From: Sipunculus nudus
Taxonomy: Eukaryota; Annelida; Sipuncula; Golfingiida; Sipunculidae
NCBI GenBank assembly: GCA_026874595.1
Contig: CM049321.1
Span: 370,479 to 434,478, forward strand
Length of the DNA stretch: 64,000 nt
Direction of reading: 5' to 3'
The number at the start of each line of letters is the position of its first letter. Position 1 is the first letter of the stretch. Shown in pieces: positions 35,522 to 44,499 of the stretch. A model generated the notes under the pieces. It saw only the letters and a list, made by a program, of their open reading frames with translations. It ran no database searches and was not told the DNA's origin. The position numbers and the translations under genes are program-made.

Positions 35522-38485
35522 ATGACAAAAAGTGAAATACTTGAAGCGTTAAAAGTACTTCAACTCTCTGATAATGCATCAGTTGACGATATTCAAAACA
35601 GGTATCGTGAGCTAGCGGGGAAGTACCATCCCGACAAAAACAAAGATAAATCAGCTATAAAAACATTCCAGGAAATGTCCGCTGCGTTTCGAGTTCTGAC
35701 CATTGAGCTTAATGATGAGGTACAAGCCTACCAACAACACAGGGTGGACATAAAAGAGAATACATCCTCTCTAACTGTGCATCTTGATCCCAAAACACTA
35801 CTAGTTTGGCTTGAAGTATGTGAAGAGTTTTACAAAACAAAACCAGTACCAAAACATCCAGGAAAAATAAAGCATGGACTGCAATTTAAAAGTGGCTACT
35901 GTTCAACAGTTGATAAAGTGTTATATGGGTCTATTTCTCTCACATTCTACAAATCTACAGCAAATCTGTTAGTCCAAGGAAATTCATATATGTTGTGGCA
36001 CTCCGAACATTTTCCTGTTCTCTGTGAACAAGTTGACAAACTTTACACAAACGACAAAGAAAAATGGCTCCTTCTAGCAGATAAGGAACAGATAGGGATC
36101 AAAAGAGTGGTACAAACTGATAATGAAAATGATCTTTGTGGCAATAACTGTGAAGCTGAAAATCAGATCAATGAAGTTTCAGTAAAATCTTCTTCACCCA
36201 AACTTTCAGAAAATCCCTTGACACCGTTATTATTAAGACTCAGCACTGGGGAAACATGTACACAACATAACCAACAAGTGCTACTTGCTGACTCGCCCGT
36301 GTCACAATTATGTCGAGATGACGGGGATGAACTGCTTGCATTGAGTGACATAACATACACAGAACTAGATAAATCACAGTCAAAGAATACATTGATGGTG
36401 ACACATGATGAAACACAAGATGGTACAAGCAGCGGTCAAATTAATTATGAAACTAAAGCAGAGGGTAACCTACAAGCGGAACATAATGGAGATATGTTGG
36501 CTGATGACGATAGCATGAGAAAGGGAGACAAAAAGAAAAAATGTAGGGAAAAGTTTGTTGATATTCGTTGCATTATATGCATGGAATGGACAATGGTGCC
36601 TGAAAAAGAACTACACGGTAGTGTTATGTATACATGTAAGAGGTGCAGGGAAATGCCAACAAAGCTGAACTCTGTATATGAAATCCTTAAACTAATGTCG
36701 GATGAACAACAAAAACAAAGAGAGCTAACAGAAAAGCTCCAAATGATTCATGATGAAAACTGTGCATTGAAACTGGAGCTGACTGGCCTACGGACGCTAA
36801 ATGACGCTCACACGGTCAAAGAGAAATCCTCAAAAGGTACTCAAGTGGACTCGTCACCAATTAACAGTGATCAGATTATTGAGCAGGTGGGCCAGGCTAT
36901 GACAATAGTATCACCAGCAAATACCCAACCAAAGAACAAGATTAGCTCGACTACAAAAAGCACTTCATGTAATGATTCAGTATTGGTTGTAGGGGATTCC
37001 ATACTACGGGAGCTGAATAATGCACACACTGACAAAGAGCTCTCCTCAAAAAGTACCCAAGTGAACTTGTCACCAATTAGCGGTGATCAGATCAGTGATC
37101 AGGTGGGCAGCGCTATAACAACGGTAACACCAGCAAATACCCAACCACAGAACAAGATTAGATCGGTTACAAAGAACACCAATAAAACAAAGAATAATAG
37201 AGTATTGGTTGTTGGGGATTCCTTACTAAGACCGGTGAAAACGAAATCACTTGCACCGTCAACGCGAATCCGCACACTCCCAGGTGCTACCATTAATGAT
37301 GTGGAAAGTTACATCTCGGTTGATAAAATTGTGTGCTTAGTCGGTACAAATGATTGTTCTCTTCGTGGGGCTAATACTGACAGGATACTCCATGATTACA
37401 AAAGACTCATCAAAACATCCAAGCAAATTTGTAATGATGTTACAATATTAAGCATCCCTCCGAGGATGGACATTACTGAACACCAAAATATGTGTGAGAA
37501 GGTCAATAAAGCTCTAAAGGATACATGTGAAGCGCTATCCTGTAAATCTGTTGACAATGACCAAACTTTCCTACTTGAAAATGGTTCTATTAACAAACAT
37601 CTGTATCAGACGGATGGTTTGCATTTCTCAGTTCGGGGGACACTGGCATTATTGAGTAATCTGGCGTGTGCTGACCCTGAAATTGTTGTTGATCAAATGA
37701 ATGGCCTTGACGAAAAGGAATTTTCACAGTACTTTGATCAGAAAAGTAACACCAAAGATTACACTCTCCATAACAAGAATCACGAGGAATGGCCCCCACT
37801 TCCTCGTCCAGGGGCTGAAATAAGGCGACATCGATATAAGACAGGAGAACGAAGAAATTATGGACCCCGACATGGTAAGACCATGAAAAGTTTTGTTAGG
37901 ACGGGTGATGAAAATCAACATCATGGATGGAATCCCTGGCAACGAAATTACCGTCGTGCGGCTGATGCCTTGATAAACAGAGAGTTGGAGCCCGATAGAC
38001 TTGAATACCAGGGAAATGTTCCCGTGTTTCTCCCAATCGAGAGTAGGTTTACCCCTGGTCATCCCTACACTCTAACACCTCCACTAGACCGTCAACCAGG
38101 AACATCCAACCCGGGTACACAAGCAAACACACACGCGGCATATGTATCGCAGTACAATGAACTACATAAAGTTTACCCAGATCGGACTAAATATTTTCAA
38201 CAGTCACGACGAAATGTGCCTTTAAATTCACACAACAGCCAGTCGACTAATACAAGCGCATTCCATCAGCGGTATTTACCACGTCAGGAATACGATTACA
38301 GTATTCTACAATGTGCTGCATGTGGGCAAATTGGTCATACAGCTGAACAATGCAGAAAACAAAACGGACTCATGTGTTTCCATTGTGGTAGCATAGGACA
38401 CAGATATGAGAACTGTCCTGTCCGCATCAGTCATGTCAACCAGGGAATCAAACCCCCTCCTAGGAATCCCATGTGGCATAGGTAA
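35522..38485 (+). CDS. Retrotransposon ORF1: J-domain, Cys4 finger, esterase-like, two CCHC knuckles
   Basis: An intact 987-residue frame, read as the ORF1 (RNA-binding/chaperone) protein of a CR1-like LINE. Residues 5-60 are a J-domain with HPD at 36-38 in KYHPDKNKD and a helix III-like segment after it; J-domains recruit and stimulate Hsp70. Residues 135-165 (LTFYKSTANLLVQG, then W159) look like a conserved but unnamed module. Cys350, 353, 372 and 375 form a PHD/RING-like finger followed by a coiled coil (about 385-425). Residues 561-715 resemble an SGNH hydrolase: GDS at 565-567, GTND at 608-611 and DGLH at 698-701, so a Ser/Asp/His set is present. CCHC knuckles are at 931-944 and 952-965. 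Finger plus esterase is known in CR1 ORF1; I know no standard LINE with a J-domain. A tandem duplication lies before the esterase. Confidence 0.88.
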   Translation: MTKSEILEALKVLQLSDNASVDDIQNRYRELAGKYHPDKNKDKSAIKTFQEMSAAFRVLTIELNDEVQAYQQHRVDIKENTSSLTVHLDPKTLLVWLEVCEEFYKTKPVPKHPGKIKHGLQFKSGYCSTVDKVLYGSISLTFYKSTANLLVQGNSYMLWHSEHFPVLCEQVDKLYTNDKEKWLLLADKEQIGIKRVVQTDNENDLCGNNCEAENQINEVSVKSSSPKLSENPLTPLLLRLSTGETCTQHNQQVLLADSPVSQLCRDDGDELLALSDITYTELDKSQSKNTLMVTHDETQDGTSSGQINYETKAEGNLQAEHNGDMLADDDSMRKGDKKKKCREKFVDIRCIICMEWTMVPEKELHGSVMYTCKRCREMPTKLNSVYEILKLMSDEQQKQRELTEKLQMIHDENCALKLELTGLRTLNDAHTVKEKSSKGTQVDSSPINSDQIIEQVGQAMTIVSPANTQPKNKISSTTKSTSCNDSVLVVGDSILRELNNAHTDKELSSKSTQVNLSPISGDQISDQVGSAITTVTPANTQPQNKIRSVTKNTNKTKNNRVLVVGDSLLRPVKTKSLAPSTRIRTLPGATINDVESYISVDKIVCLVGTNDCSLRGANTDRILHDYKRLIKTSKQICNDVTILSIPPRMDITEHQNMCEKVNKALKDTCEALSCKSVDNDQTFLLENGSINKHLYQTDGLHFSVRGTLALLSNLACADPEIVVDQMNGLDEKEFSQYFDQKSNTKDYTLHNKNHEEWPPLPRPGAEIRRHRYKTGERRNYGPRHGKTMKSFVRTGDENQHHGWNPWQRNYRRAADALINRELEPDRLEYQGNVPVFLPIESRFTPGHPYTLTPPLDRQPGTSNPGTQANTHAAYVSQYNELHKVYPDRTKYFQQSRRNVPLNSHNSQSTNTSAFHQRYLPRQEYDYSILQCAACGQIGHTAEQCRKQNGLMCFHCGSIGHRYENCPVRISHVNQGIKPPPRNPMWHR
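36788..37231 (+). repeat. Tandem duplication inside ORF1 (about 72 codons x 2)
   Basis: Residues 423-493 and 495-567 are diverged copies. Both start LR.LN.AHT, continue through STQV or GTQV, SPI, DQI, QVG and PANTQP, and end VLVVGDS. The first copy stops just after the esterase block I serine, so that motif occurs twice but only the second is followed by the rest of the domain. The frame is kept across the junction. Confidence 0.9.
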
Positions 38486-38487
38486 TG
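38483..38487 (+). promoter_or_regulatory. TAATG stop-start overlap between ORF1 and ORF2
   Basis: The ORF1 stop TAA overlaps an ATG (TAATG). Such overlaps support termination-reinitiation of ORF2 in some non-LTR elements. Here the ATG frame closes after eight codons, and the endonuclease frame is offset and has no ATG at its start. A small indel just after the overlap is likely. Confidence 0.45.
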
Positions 38488-38497
38488 GTCAAAATGA

Positions 38498-41089
38498 AAG
38501 TCGGTTCATAAAGCCTCCTTGGAATTAAATAACACAAAAACAGCAAAATCAAGTGACCGCATTAAGATTGGACATATCAACAGCAGAAGCATGATGAATA
38601 AGTTTACGGAACTTCAGAAAATAATCATTGAACAAGATTTTGATATATTTTGTATTACTGAAACTTGGTTGACTGATTACGTGGATAGTTCTGAAATTCA
38701 ACTTGATAACTACCTACTTTTCCGAAATGACAGAGCATCCCATGCTGGTGGGGTCTGTATATATGTGAAATCAAGATTTAAAGTGACACCGCACAAAGTT
38801 AATAAGTATACATATGTTGAACTCATCAGTGTTGACGTCGAACTGAGCAGCAAATTACAAATAACGTTATGTTGTGTATATTGTCCATCATCCGATAGTG
38901 CAAATTATGACGAACTTTGTGAAATATTAGAATGTGTCGTAATTGGAACTAATGAGACCATTATTCTAGGTGACTTTAATATGGACATTACAGACATAAA
39001 TTCTATTGGTTATAAGCGATCAGTAGAAATATGCAATCTCTTTAATTTTGATCAACTAATACGTGAACCAACAAGAGTTACTAACACATGTAGCACACTT
39101 ATAGATCATATTTACTCAACTCTACCTAAATTGCATATTTCAAGTGGAGTATTACAATAAAATGTCCATGGCTGACTGACGATCTGATCCACTTAATGCA
39201 TGAACGGGATGCTGCACATAAACTTGCATGTAAATACAATGATCCCTACCTCATGACGGTATACCGCTCCTTACGTAATCAAGTAACTACTTTTACTCGC
39301 GACGCTAAACGTGAATTCTTCTTTAGTAAAAATTGCAGACGCTAAAGGTAACCAAAAACTAATGTGGAAAGTAATACGCTTTGCCCTTAATAAAAACAAT
39401 TCTAGCTCTTCTAACACAATAACAGCATCACAATTCAACGAGTATTTTGTCGACATTGGTCCTAAACTTGCATCTAAAATTAAAAATTCATGTGAAAATC
39501 ACATTCCAGAGCTTAAATCACAAAATTGCATATTTAAATTTACTTCTATCCAAGAAAATGAAATATTATGGCAACTTAAAAATATGCCGAATTTTTTTAA
39601 TATAGATATTTTAGGTGTAGATGCGTATTTGTTAAAACTAGCTGCAGAAGAGCTCACGCCTTTCATATGCACCATAGTTAACATGAGTTTAGAGGAAAGT
39701 ATAGTTCCTACAGATTTAAAACAGGCAAGAGTTACGCCAATTTATAAAGGGAAAGGACCTGCGGATGATCCATGTAATTATCGCCCGATTTCTGTAATTT
39801 CACATGTAGCTAAAATAATGGAAAAAGTGATTCACCAGCAGTTATATTCATTTATTCATGATAACAAACTTTTAGGTCCATCACAATCGGCATTCATAAA
39901 ACAACACTCGACCATTACGTCACTACTTAGCAGTACATCTGATTGGGTTAAAGCATGCGACAAAGGACATATAACAGTAGTTTGCTTTCTTGATATTTGT
40001 AAATGTTTTGATTCAATATGTCACACTAGGCTACTTTACAAGCTTTATAAATATGGAATACGGAATCGAGAATTAGAGTGGTTTAAATCGTATCTAAGTA
40101 ATCGAACTCAAGCTACTAAATATAATGGATCAATTTCTGACTGTTCGCAGATTTCTATGGGAGTCCCTCAAGGTTCTGTTCTCGGACCACATTTATTCTT
40201 AATTTATCTTAATGATGTTTGTAACATACCAAAATTTAGTAACATTAGCCTATTTGCTGATGATACATGCTTATATGTGTCTGGTCCCACTATTGAGTCC
40301 GTTACACAGAAAATTCAAGTTGATATTAATAGAATATCTGAATGGTTTCGAGTGAATAAACTCACGATAAATACAGAAAAATCCTACCTAATGGTCATTG
40401 GAAGTAGACAAAAATTATCTAAAATTACATCATCATATCCACCTATTTTGTTAAATGATGCAGTCCTACGGTATACTGATAATGTTCAATATCTCGGATT
40501 AACACTTGACAGTTGCCTTACATGAAGAGCACATATCAATGAACTTGCTTCCAAATTTAAACCTAAACTAGGCGCTCTCGCTCGTCTGAGTAAAGTTTTA
40601 CCTTCACAGGAACTCGTTCATATTTATATGACCACCATACAACCCTATATTGATTACGGTTTAATCATTTGGGGCCATCAAAGCCAAACAAATATGAACG
40701 TTCTCCAGAAATTCCAGAATAGAGCTGCCCGTATAATTTCTGGGAATTATGATAGGAATACAGCTAGTTCAACATTGATATCAGCCTTAAAATGGCAAAA
40801 AATCAATCAACGATTATTGTACCTCTCTAATATATTCATGTTTAAATGCCTTAATGGTCTAGCACCTTGTTATCTTAATTATCTATCAGAAACCCGATCT
40901 GAAATACACTCTTATAACACGAGATACTCTTGTCAAGTGAAAGTACCAACAGTTAGAACTGAATTGATGCGAAAATCTTTTATTTATCAGGGACTGAAAT
41001 TATGGAATTTGTTACCGGAAGCTCTTCGTAAGATAGATAATCTAGATAAGTTCAAAAAAGATCTTAAGCAATATTCACTAAACACTTGA
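38498..41089 (+). pseudogene. Retrotransposon ORF2: AP-type endonuclease plus reverse transcriptase, broken
   Basis: The endonuclease portion (38519-39160) shows metal and active-site residues Asn (HINSRS), Glu (ITETW), GDFN and LIDHIYS, but stops at GVLQ before the SDH motif expected next. The following 39160-39345 reads in another frame (CPWLTDDL onward), so part of the linker appears deleted. A further frame change near 39330-39345 returns to the reverse transcriptase (39311-40525), which has RPISVIS, motif A LDICKCFD, motif B PQGSVLGP and motif C FADD. An in-frame TGA follows LDSCLT at 40523. The C-terminal part continues to 41089 (IDYGLIIWG, PEALRKIDN). Domain order and motifs fit the CR1/Jockey group. 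It cannot make a working protein, although all reverse transcriptase motifs survive. Confidence 0.92.
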
Positions 41090-41356
41090 CATAATTACAA
41101 TAAATCTATTATACCACTTTTACATGTTATGCATGCATTTTGATATTTTATGCTTTACGAATACCAATAAGTGAATTAACACTAACATAACTTAGCATAC
41201 ATTGCACTTATGGTTTATATTATTCTTTGCACTTATTTCATACAATGTTAGCAACATTGTTAATAACCTGAATATCCTATGAATATCTAAATAATATTCT
41301 ATAATAAACTCCTAATAATGATCATACTAGTACAGGAAATAACAATATATGTTTTA
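41090..41356 (+). other. Presumed 3'UTR of the J-domain LINE
   Basis: AT-rich and without frames, lying between the ORF2 stop and the left arm of the palindrome. No clear terminal microsatellite or target-site duplication is visible; the palindrome may have replaced the true end. Confidence 0.45.
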
Positions 41357-41534
41357 AGCGTCAATAAAGCTTGGGCCTTTGCCACTCTCCTTTTCTTGGT
41401 TTTGACTGTGGTCAGTATGGCTTGACATTCTTAGTGCATTCTTGTACTCACTGTGTCTCTGAACACATTTCTGATCACCATACCATACAATGTTACGAAG
41501 ACAAATGTTCAGGGAAAAATACTGGGCCGGGACG

Positions 41535-41588
41535 GGATTCGAACCCATGTCGGTGGCGCACATGACCGGCGTTCAAACCGCTTCGCTA
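41535..41588 (-). repeat. tRNA-like SINE head, left-arm copy
   Basis: Mirror image of 43906-43959. On the minus strand it has box A TAGCGAAGCGG and box B GGTTCGAATCC. See the right-arm copy for the reasons it is not called a tRNA gene. Confidence 0.65.
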
Positions 41589-41692
41589 GAAAGGCAAGCT
41601 TCACTAGCGAGACAGTTCAGTCCACTTTTATGTCACCCCGTAACAAAAAACACTACGCCATCAATAACCAACTTGTCATATCGTAACGATCC

Positions 41693-42213
41693 TCAGGCAG
41701 CCTGACCTTTAGGCTTCGTCGCGCATGCCTCACATATTCTAAAAAAATCCTTCTCGACATAAACAGAAGATTTAAATTGTCGTTCGATTAGCGTGCTTTA
41801 TGAAGAACTTCATCTTTATCTGTGAAGCGTTCAAAACGAACAATGGTTGGTCTAGGTTTGTCATTTTCCTACCATGGTAGACGATGTAGTCGCCAGATGT
41901 CGACACTTTCTTTATCAGGAAGTTTGAGTTGCTCTTTAATTACATACGCAATTACCACTTTTGTTTCACATTGTTCCCAGGTCTCTTTTTTTTTAGACTG
42001 GGCTGTATTACGGTTATCAGTTGTGCTGTTAGGGATACCTGAATCATGGAGAGCCTCAGCGATGCTCGTCAGGTGGATGTCTCCACCCAATAACACCCTC
42101 AAGTCGCCACTCTCAGGCCTATCTAGCCTGGCGTGCGTTGGTCGGAGTGTCCGTGGTTGATTCGGTGTCATTCGGGTTTGTTTTCACATCTCCACTAAAC
42201 ATTAGAACCATGG
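41693..42213 (-). pseudogene. LINE ORF1 fragment, left-arm copy
   Basis: Mirror copy of 43280-43801, with the same internal TAG and the same start of frame. The two copies differ at only a few bases. See the right-arm entry for the domain reading. Confidence 0.75.
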
Positions 42214-42439
42214 CAATAATGTTTATACATTGCAAATATATTAATAAATAGTTCCATTTATGAGTTCACCATAAAATATCATACCCTTGTTTAAAATTAA
42301 CTCTGTACATAATTGTAATATATTTGAAATTTGATTAAGTCATTTGTTGGAATGTGTCGTACAAATGCTTAAACTATATATGTGTGTGTGTGTGTGTGTG
42401 TGTCTGCGAGTCATCCCCTGGCATATGGCTGTCCAATAC

Positions 42440-42800
42440 GAATTTCGGACACGAAAATTCCCCGGTCGGAAACCAAATATATCGTTCGGATCTGGTATAA
42501 ATGAAATTTCGAATGCGACAGGATTTTAGTTGGAACGACAGAAATATTCTTTCGTTTCAAATTCGTTCTGACGCATCCGGTGTGAAACCGCCTTAAATAA
42601 TCGCGGCTGACTGACTGACGGACTGTGAGTATACCATAAAGGCGGTTTCCCAAGGGATGCGTCCCAACAAATATTACACGAACAAATATTTCTGTGACAC
42701 CGACTAAATTTCTGTCTCATCTGAAGTTATCATTTCCACCTAGACCGAAAGATATTTTTGGTTTCCGACCGAGGAATTTTCGTATCCGATTTCCAATATA
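42440..42800. repeat. Imperfect inverted repeat inside the palindrome spacer
   Basis: The reverse complement of about 42440-42600 matches about 42636-42800 in order: AAGGCGGTTTC, GGATGCGTC, AATATTTCTGT, CATTT, TTTGGTTTCCGACCG and GGAATTTTCGT. Similarity is moderate, much lower than between the outer arms. The spacer thus looks like an old fold-back element lying at the centre of a recent palindrome. Confidence 0.75.
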
Positions 42801-43085
42801 TCGGATGACTTCAATACAGGTTCAATACAGGTCGTCACTTTATCATTAAGGCATGATATAGGAAATATATTTCCATGATATTTCATGACGAACAGAACAG
42901 TTATAGACTCAAGATAAGAAATTAAGGCAAAAATAAGAAAATAAAGCACCATTTCCTGGAAGGCTAGTAAAATTAAAACAGTTTCTTTATGTTTTGTACT
43001 TCGTCGAATGCTTTATTAACTCCTAAGTCTTCGTTAATGTCCAGAGGTGTCAATTTTTCTTCGAGGGTGGGGGGATGACTCGCAG

Positions 43086-43118
<33 letters not shown>

Positions 43119-43279
43119 GTTTAAGCATTTGTACGACACATTCCAACAAATGACTTAATCAAATTTCAAATATATTACAATTATGTACAGAGTTAATTTT
43201 AAACAAGGGTATGATATTTTATGGTGAACTCATAAATGGAACTATTTATTAATATATTTGCAATGTATAAACATTATTG

Positions 43280-43801
43280 CCATGGTTCTAATGTTTAGTG
43301 GAGATGTGAAAACAAACCCGAATGACACCGAATCAACCACGGACACTCCGACCAACGCACGCCAGGCTAGATAGGCCTGAGAGTGGCGACTTGAGGGTGT
43401 TATTGGGTGGAGACATCCACCTGACGAGCATCGCTGAGGCTCTCCATGATTCAGGTATCCCTAACAGCACAACTGATAACCGTAATACAGCCCAGTCTAA
43501 AAAAAAAGAGACCTGGGAACAATGTGAAACAAAAGTGGTAATTGCGTATGTAATTAAAGAGCAACTCAAACTTCCTGATAAAGAAAGTGTCGACATCTGG
43601 CGACTACATCGTCTACCATGGTAGGAAAATGACAAACCTAGACCAACCATTGTTCGTTTTGAACGCTTCACAGATAAAGATGAAGTTCTTCATAAAGTAC
43701 GCATAATAGAACGACAATTTAAATCTTCTGTTTATGTCGAGGAGGATTTTTTTAGAATATGTGAGGCATGCGCGACGAAGCCTAAAGGTCAGGCTGCCTG
43801 A
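43280..43801 (+). pseudogene. LINE ORF1 fragment (L1-type RRM region), right-arm copy
   Basis: The open part runs 43322-43624 and continues in frame through one TAG to 43801. ESVDIWRLHRLPW, then KPRPTIVRFERF, then DKDEVLHKVR resemble the RRM/C-terminal region of L1-type (transposase 22) ORF1 proteins. There IE..HR.G is followed by RP..VRF and K..VL. Just upstream, in another frame, is FSGDVKTNP, similar to the 2A-like D(V/I)E.NPGP motif at the start of some LINE proteins but lacking the final GP. With a TAG and a frame break the fragment is dead. It may belong to the same element as the endonuclease relic at 44500. Confidence 0.7.
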
Positions 43802-43905
43802 GGATCGTTACGATATGACAAGTTGGTTATTGATGGCGTAGTGTTTTTTGTTACGGGGTGACATAAAAGTGGACTGAACTGTCTCGCTAGTGAAGCTTGC
43901 CTTTC

Positions 43906-43959
43906 TAGCGAAGCGGTTTGAACGCCGGTCATGTGCGCCACCGACATGGGTTCGAATCC
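43906..43959 (+). repeat. tRNA-like SINE head, right-arm copy
   Basis: Box A TAGCGAAGCGG at 43906-43916 and box B GGTTCGAATCC at 43949-43959 have tRNA-like spacing. The 3' side (GTCCCGGCCCA) finds no pairing 5' acceptor strand, so this is a tRNA-derived SINE head and not a tRNA gene. Confidence 0.7.
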
Positions 43960-44499
43960 CGTCCCGGCCCAGTATTTTTCCCTGAACATTTGTCTTCGTA
44001 ACATTGTATGGTATGGTCATCAGAAATGTGTTCAGAGACACAGTGAGTACAAGAATGCACTAAGAATGTCAAGCCATACTGACCACAGTCAAAACCAAGA
44101 AAAGGAGAGTGGCAAAGGCCCAAGCTTTATTGACGCTAGTATGTTATTTGTATAGTGTCCTGCTGTTGAGTAACATATAAGTAGTTACCAATCTAACAAT
44201 CAAGATGTCAATGTCAATACTTCTTTTTACTCATATAAAAACTGGGAGGTCAGTGATACAAACGCTCATGTAATTTCTGACACTGAAACTGTCATTGTTA
44301 ACCATGAACATTTAATTTGTATTTCAGATCACTAAAAATTAGGGTATCAGGTGACATAGTCCTGCACAGTATCAAATTGTAATTCTGTGCAGACTGTTGG
44401 GGACCATACGCACACTAACAGAGCTAACCTAGAGACGGGAAAGTTGCACACTAACAATTAAGATAAGAATGAACATGAAATGATGAAACACGGGGGAAA

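Larger units (their letters stand above)
41357..42418 (-). repeat. Left arm of a 2.8-kb palindrome
   Basis: It begins AGCGTCAATAAAGCTTGGG and is the reverse complement of 43071-44137. Paired coordinates sum to 85494 at the outer end and 85489 at the inner end, so only a few small indels occur in over 1 kb. Examples of differences are one base in a TGATCACC/TGATGACC site and a few near 41780. The arm contains, on the minus strand, a LINE ORF1 fragment and a tRNA-like SINE head. Confidence 0.95.
43071..44137 (+). repeat. Right arm of a 2.8-kb palindrome
   Basis: Reverse complement of 41357-42418, separated from it by 652 bp. It starts at GGGGATGACTCGCAGACAC, followed by a CA microsatellite, and ends at TTTATTGACGCT. 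Homology stops abruptly at 44138. The LINE and SINE pieces in this arm read on the plus strand. Confidence 0.95.

Noticed and set aside
36163-38062. Minus-strand frames inside ORF1 of the J-domain element
   Set aside because: Shadows of a 987-codon sense frame with clear domains; no independent support.
40500-40560. Stop codon as a programmed recoding site in ORF2
   Set aside because: A single TGA in an element that also has a deletion and frameshifts is simpler to read as decay; no recoding context is visible.
43906-43971. Functional tRNA gene
   Set aside because: Box A and box B are good, but no acceptor stem can form and the element is embedded in repeat sequence; better read as a tRNA-derived SINE head.
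41354-44155. Paired 60-112 codon frames on both strands of the palindrome arms
   Set aside because: Apart from the LINE ORF1 fragment, these are mirror-image artefacts of the inverted repeat and the SINE head.
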